From NCBI RefSeq assembly GCF_018613065.1, contig NZ_JAGGQW010000032.1:1-51279 (forward strand): a DNA stretch of 51,279 bases, in the 5' to 3' direction. Made by a program: the position numbers and the translations under genes. Source of the stretch: Bacillus sp. ISL-7. GTDB lineage: Bacteria > Bacillota > Bacilli > Bacillales_B > DSM-18226. Below are positions 49,249-51,279 of the stretch, in pieces. Below the pieces are notes generated by a model. It saw nothing but the letters and a program-made list of their open reading frames with translations, was not told where the DNA came from and did not search any database. Numbering within the stretch: the stretch's first letter is position 1; each line of letters starts with the position of its first letter.

Positions 49249-50688
49249 TTAAGCTGTATAAAAGGTCTTTATAAGACCATCTTTTAATCGTGCACCGCCT
49301 TGAAATCTAGCTCCTGATTTTAACAGGCTGGCGAGTTGACTGAGTTTATCTTTTGTTATCCTTTCACCCTTCATCAGCAAGGGAATACCCGGGGGGTATG
49401 GAATAATCGTTTCGGCGCATACCTCACCTATCACTGCAGTTAAATCTACCTCTTTTACCATTAAATTACCCATTTCTTTAAAAGGGATCGCTAACGTTGA
49501 GATTTTTTGACTAGCCACCTCAAACACCTCTTCAGCATCATATAAAGGTAAACCAGCTAGCGCCTTCTTAATTTCCAGAACCGCTTCTTCCAAAGGAAAG
49601 CTTTGTCCTTCTTTTAACAAAGGAAGAATAAAGAGCACATTATTTGGATCGGCTAATTCTGTATAAATGGATACCTCTTCTAATCTTCTTTGGAGCTCAA
49701 AGCCATTTAACCCTGAGCGGGACTGGATAGTTAATTTTAAAGGATCGCCGTTAGCATTTGGGTATTCTAACACCCGGATTGCCGGAATTTCCGCCAACAT
49801 CTCTTTAAAGCGTTGAATTTCATTCAAAAGAAAGGTTAAATCGTTGGGTTTATATGTAGCTAAATAATTTCTGGACAGGTCCAAGGATGCCATAATCGGA
49901 TAGGACGGGCTGCTTGATTGGAACATGGCTAAGTATTCCTTTACCTTATTGCCATTAACCAACTGACTATTCACATGTAAAAAGGATCCCATCGTCATCG
50001 CGGGGAGCGTCTTATGTGCTGATTGAACCACAACATCTGCACCCAATTGAAGGGCTGAGGGCGGGAAAGGAGCTCCCAGGATAAAATGTGGTCCATGTGC
50101 CTCATCCACTAACACAGGGATATCATGCAGATGTGCTTCTTTGATTATTTCTTGTAAATCATATCCCATTCCATAGTAGTTCGGATAACTCAAAATGAGT
50201 GCTTTTGCATCCGGATATAAGTTAATAGCTTCTTTAACCGTATCTATACGTATACCAGAAGGGACTTTCCACTCCTGGTCAAATTCAGGCTCGAGAAACA
50301 CGGGGTCAGCTTTTGCCAAGCTAAGTCCATTTAAAACGGATTTATGGCAATTTCTTTGAACAAGAACATTTGTTCCTTCTGAGCAGGATGCCATAATCAT
50401 TGCTAGATTCCCTACGGTTGAGCCATTCACAAGGAAATAACTCTTTTTGGTTTGATATAGGCTAGCTAATAGTGATTCAGCCTCTAATATTGCCCCTTCT
50501 GGCGAATGCAGATCGTCTAAACCCGATAACTCCGTCGCATCAATTTGTAAAATCTGCTTAAAATAGCGATTTGCTTCTGGTTGATTTATAGTACCATATT
50601 TATGTCCAGGGACATGAAAGGAAATAGGGTTCTTTTTGACATGGTCGATTAACACATCATACAAAGGTGTTTTTAATTGATTATTCAT
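49249..50688 (-). CDS. yaaO: Orn/Lys/Arg-type PLP decarboxylase family protein (YaaO)
   Basis: A 479-residue fold-type I PLP enzyme of the ornithine/lysine/arginine decarboxylase group. Visible: HVPGHKYG near the N-terminus, LHSPEGAILEAE, NGSTVGNLAMIMA, the cofactor Asp in DEAHGPH (195-201) and the Schiff-base Lys K226 in SAHKTLPAMTMG. The C-terminal Orn_DC_C region has PYPPGIPLLMKGE. The substrate of YaaO is not known to me. In B. subtilis xpaC-yaaN lie between gin and this gene; they are absent here. Confidence 0.9.
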   Translation of the reverse strand: MNNQLKTPLYDVLIDHVKKNPISFHVPGHKYGTINQPEANRYFKQILQIDATELSGLDDLHSPEGAILEAESLLASLYQTKKSYFLVNGSTVGNLAMIMASCSEGTNVLVQRNCHKSVLNGLSLAKADPVFLEPEFDQEWKVPSGIRIDTVKEAINLYPDAKALILSYPNYYGMGYDLQEIIKEAHLHDIPVLVDEAHGPHFILGAPFPPSALQLGADVVVQSAHKTLPAMTMGSFLHVNSQLVNGNKVKEYLAMFQSSSPSYPIMASLDLSRNYLATYKPNDLTFLLNEIQRFKEMLAEIPAIRVLEYPNANGDPLKLTIQSRSGLNGFELQRRLEEVSIYTELADPNNVLFILPLLKEGQSFPLEEAVLEIKKALAGLPLYDAEEVFEVASQKISTLAIPFKEMGNLMVKEVDLTAVIGEVCAETIIPYPPGIPLLMKGERITKDKLSQLASLLKSGARFQGGARLKDGLIKTFYTA

Positions 50689-50807
50689 TTGTTTACTTCC
50701 TTCTATGAGCTTCGTTTATCCAGCCATATTAGCAGGCAAGAACCCCCCACTGCTGGAAGTTTCACTTCATTCTAACAAAAAATCAGTGCCCAATCTCATA
50801 TGAATGC

Positions 50808-50832
50808 AAAAAAATAAGCCCATAATGGACTT
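50808..50832 (-). terminator. Intrinsic terminator of gin
   Basis: On the minus strand, arms AAGTCC and GGGCTT (50827-50832, 50816-50821; one G-U), then ATTTTTTTG. It directly follows the gin stop codon. The rest of 50689-50805 contains no feature I can name apart from the yaaO leader. Confidence 0.7.
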
Positions 50833-51036
50833 TTATGAAAAAATTTCTGGTGTGGTTATTTTTTTCAGTTGTTTGAGAAAGTATTTATATTTTGGATCCT
50901 TTGTATCTGTTTGTATTAAATCATTTTCGCATTCTGTACAAATAAATGAAGTGTATAGATGTATGCCTATTGGTTTTTGGTTTTCACAAATAACGCACGT
51001 TTCCTCATGATACTTCTGTGCTAATAATGAACTCAA
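50833..51036 (-). CDS. gin: Gin (CsfB), anti-sigma factor
   Basis: In B. subtilis a sigma-F-dependent zinc protein that inhibits sigma-G in the early forespore and sigma-E in the forespore. The protein has two CxxC pairs, CVIC and CTEC, about 20 residues apart, with GIHLYTSFICTECENDL between. I chose the TTG at 51036 (67 residues): GGAGGTGGAGGG lies directly before it. The ATG at 51051 overlaps that site and lies at the predicted transcription start of the sigma-F promoter. Confidence 0.9.
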   Translation of the reverse strand: MSSLLAQKYHEETCVICENQKPIGIHLYTSFICTECENDLIQTDTKDPKYKYFLKQLKKITTPEIFS

Positions 51037-51056
51037 TCCCTCCACCTCCATACATC

Positions 51057-51086
51057 CATTCTGCCCTTACGCGCCTATTTGTATAC
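51057..51086 (-). promoter_or_regulatory. Sigma-F promoter of gin
   Basis: On the minus strand, GTATA (51082-51086), 15 bp, GGGCAGAATG (51057-51066), fitting GYATA / GGNNANANT. csfB was named as a sigma-F-controlled gene. Confidence 0.65.
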
Positions 51087-51225
51087 AATTTTTCGAATAA
51101 TCTTTTCCCGTCATCTTAATTAATATATTATGTAACAATTTGCAATTGGGTGTATGTCTATTTGTAATTTCTTTGAAAACACTTCGTACTTTTTTACTAT
51201 TGTCTTTGTCCTTACAGATGACAAA

Positions 51226-51250
51226 CAAAAAAACAACCTTTTCAGGTTGT
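51226..51250 (-). terminator. rRNA operon terminator
   Basis: On the minus strand, arms ACAACCT and AGGTTGT (51244-51250, 51233-51239), 4 nt loop, then seven T. It lies 8 bp after the 5S 3' end. Confidence 0.88.
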
Positions 51251-51258
51251 CTTAGATG

Positions 51259-51279
51259 TGCCTGGCAACGTCCTACTCT
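51259..51279 (-). rRNA. 5S ribosomal RNA, 3' end (cut by window edge)
   Basis: The minus strand reads AGAGTAGGACGTTGCCAGGC, the conserved 3' end of Bacillus 5S rRNA. Only 21 bases are inside the window. It ends the rRNA operon that in B. subtilis (rrnA) lies between bofA and csfB. Confidence 0.9.

Noticed and set aside
49249..50688. Polyamine biosynthesis assignment (speA) for yaaO
   Set aside because: The decarboxylase fold is clear but the substrate cannot be told from the sequence, so only the family is named.

Overview
The window is a 51 kb piece of a low-GC, endospore-forming Bacillaceae chromosome, a Bacillus or close relative such as Neobacillus. It lies close to oriC. Gene order follows the Bacillus subtilis interval between the end of rrnA and the start of rrnJ almost gene by gene, and the window is bounded by the matching rRNA ends: the 3' tip of a 5S gene at 51259-51279 and the first ~239 nt of a 16S gene at 1-239, both on the minus strand. 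Every gene is on the minus strand except abrB, as in B. subtilis.

Layout in the direction of transcription (high to low coordinates). 51.0-43.9 kb: gin (anti-sigma), a PLP decarboxylase (yaaO), tmk, darA (c-di-AMP PII protein), holB, ricT, yabA, trmN6, yazA, rsmI. 43.8-43.5 kb: abrB on the plus strand with its Spo0A-type operator. 43.1-36.1 kb: metG, a parS-like site, tatD, the RpfB-like cell-wall protein YabE, rnmV, rsmA, the spore protease yabG. 35.9-32.3 kb: veg, sspF, ispE, purR, a GC-rich mobile element, ridA, spoVG. 32.1-24.2 kb: glmU, prs, ctc, pth, fin, mfd. 23.9-15.2 kb: spoVT, yabM, mazG, rqcP, yabP, yabQ, divIC, yabR, spoIIE. 15.1-9.1 kb: yabS, yabT, tilS, hprT, ftsH. 9.0-0.6 kb: coaX, hslO, a PpiC-type protein, cysK, the folate genes folP-folB-folK-yazB, dusB, lysS.

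The region mixes housekeeping functions (tRNA and rRNA modification, aminoacyl-tRNA synthetases, nucleotide, folate and isoprenoid synthesis, repair, division) with sporulation control. Promoter-like sequences can be read for sigma-A, sigma-B, sigma-H, sigma-F, sigma-G, sigma-K and perhaps sigma-E, and a Spo0A-type sigma-A promoter with a 21 bp spacer lies in front of spoIIE. Many transcription units end in clear intrinsic terminators, several overlapping the stop codon.

No phage, CRISPR, defence or biosynthetic cluster is present; this is conserved core genome. The departures from the B. subtilis plan are: (1) a 185 bp MITE-like element with inverted ends and a perfect 8 bp target duplication, inserted exactly at the purR stop codon between purR and ridA; (2) no pabB-pabA-pabC between cysK and folP; (3) no xpaC-yaaN, no yaaR and no tRNA genes between yabR and spoIIE; (4) two copies of a 42 bp dispersed repeat and one 18 bp-arm perfect palindrome; (5) a parS-like and a Noc-type site; (6) a pair of 14 bp dyads 64 bp apart between metG and abrB. 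Gene names rest on recalled similarity to B. subtilis proteins, not on a database search.
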